A stretch of DNA of 6,978 nucleotides from BJGO01 sp039810885 (GTDB lineage: Bacteria; Bacteroidota; Bacteroidia; Chitinophagales; UBA10324), in assembly GCA_039810885.1 (NCBI GenBank), contig JBDHXV010000071.1, positions 1 to 6,978 on the forward strand, given 5' to 3'. This document shows positions 6,300 to 6,978 of this stretch, in pieces. A program made the position numbers and the translations under genes. The notes beneath the pieces were generated by a model, which did no database searches, was not told where the DNA came from, and worked only from the letters and a program-made list of their open reading frames with translations. Positions within the stretch are counted from its first letter, which is position 1; every line of letters begins with the position of its first letter.

Positions 6300-6978
6300 A
6301 TACCCCTTTGAAGAAACTCATTACACTCGATGAATTTATTATTCGCAATGAGAAAGATTTTCCCTTTGCATCGGGTGAGCTTTCCGGACTATTGCGCGAC
6401 ATCGGGCTTGCTGCCAAAATAGTAAACCGCGAAGTAAACAAGGCCGGTCTCGTTACGGATATACAAGGCATCGTAGGCAGCACCAACTCTACTGGCGATG
6501 AACAAAAAAAGCTAGATGTATATGCCAATGACATGTTCATTAACGCACTGCGTGTGAGTGGTGAGTGTTGTGGCGTGGCAACAGAGGAAAACGAAGACTT
6601 TATTGCGTTCGAACCGATGCCGGGTAAAAATGTGAAGTATATAGTAAACCTCGACCCTTTAGATGGCAGCGGAAACATAGATGTAAACGTATCCATAGGC
6701 ACTATCTTTTCTATTTATCGCCGTGTATCTTTAAATGGGGCGTGCACAGCAGAAGATTTTTTACAAAAGGGTAGGGAGCAGGTTGCTGCAGGTTATATAA
6801 TCTATGGGTCATCTACGATGTTGGTCTATACCACCGGCAATGGTGTAAACGGCTTTACTTTAGACCCCTCCATTGGCGAGTTTTGCCTATCCCATCCCAA
6901 TTTTAAATTCCCGTCAAAGGGGAAAATATACTCCGTAAACCAAGGCAACTTCCTCAAATTTCCTGAACCGATACGTCG
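6296..6978 (+). CDS. fbp: Fructose-1,6-bisphosphatase class I (3' end cut by window)
   Basis: Fbp hydrolyses fructose 1,6-bisphosphate to fructose 6-phosphate, the committed step of gluconeogenesis, in the cytosol with Mg2+. The first 227 residues are present from the ATG; the family's usual length of about 330-350 means roughly the last third is missing. Visible class I features are TNSTGDEQKKLDVYAND at 63-79, the metal-binding ATEENE (E97, E98), the metal/phosphate loop DPLDGSGNID at 120-129 (D120, D123), SIGTIFSIYR at 133-142, and IYSVNQGN at 211-218. The loop has Gly126 where the human enzyme has Ser (DPLDGSSNID). The start has no Shine-Dalgarno but sits just after a clear promoter candidate. 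The frame is clean to the edge, where two bases of an incomplete codon remain. Function is confident; allosteric regulation cannot be judged from this part. Confidence 0.96.
   Translation, partial: MNTPLKKLITLDEFIIRNEKDFPFASGELSGLLRDIGLAAKIVNREVNKAGLVTDIQGIVGSTNSTGDEQKKLDVYANDMFINALRVSGECCGVATEENEDFIAFEPMPGKNVKYIVNLDPLDGSGNIDVNVSIGTIFSIYRRVSLNGACTAEDFLQKGREQVAAGYIIYGSSTMLVYTTGNGVNGFTLDPSIGEFCLSHPNFKFPSKGKIYSVNQGNFLKFPEPIR

Noticed and set aside
6289..6702. 137-codon ORF on the minus strand
   Set aside because: It is antisense to the conserved fbp frame with low-complexity Ser-rich translation. It is a shadow of fbp.

Overview
The window looks like chromosomal DNA of a member of the Bacteroidota, probably outside the Bacteroides group (Chitinophagales- or Sphingobacteria-like; the lower rank is a guess). 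The signs are a moderate-to-low GC content, start codons without Shine-Dalgarno sequences, a Bacteroidota-type -7 promoter element (TATATTTG) before the last gene, a TPR/PD40/OmpA envelope protein of the kind common in this phylum, and a Bacteroidota-style secreted dipeptidyl peptidase IV. All six genes lie on the + strand and together fill nearly all of the sequence. No tRNA, rRNA, CRISPR array, insertion sequence or phage gene was seen.

Left part (2-2946): three tightly packed genes, probably one transcript. They are the 3' half of folD (one-carbon folate enzyme), queE (radical SAM enzyme of 7-deazaguanine/queuosine synthesis) and a 638-residue secreted OmpA-family protein with TPR, PD40 propeller, carboxypeptidase-regulatory-like and peptidoglycan-binding domains. 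The queE stop codon directly abuts the start codon of the envelope gene.

Middle (2947-6190): two genes that appear independent, each after a short intergenic gap. The first encodes a pirin-family bicupin with a complete metal site. The second encodes a full-length dipeptidyl peptidase IV with signal peptide and intact catalytic machinery. Both start codons lie inside short inverted repeats; the one at the pirin gene is an 8-bp perfect dyad.

Right end (6191-6978): a 105-bp gap holding a good Bacteroidota promoter candidate, then the first two thirds of a class I fructose-1,6-bisphosphatase, cut by the window edge.

The gene content is mostly housekeeping and envelope functions. I found no convincing undescribed system. 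The items most worth checking are the dyad over the pirin start codon, the PorE-like envelope protein without a lipobox and its coupling to queE, and the uncertain (possibly non-ATG) start of queE.
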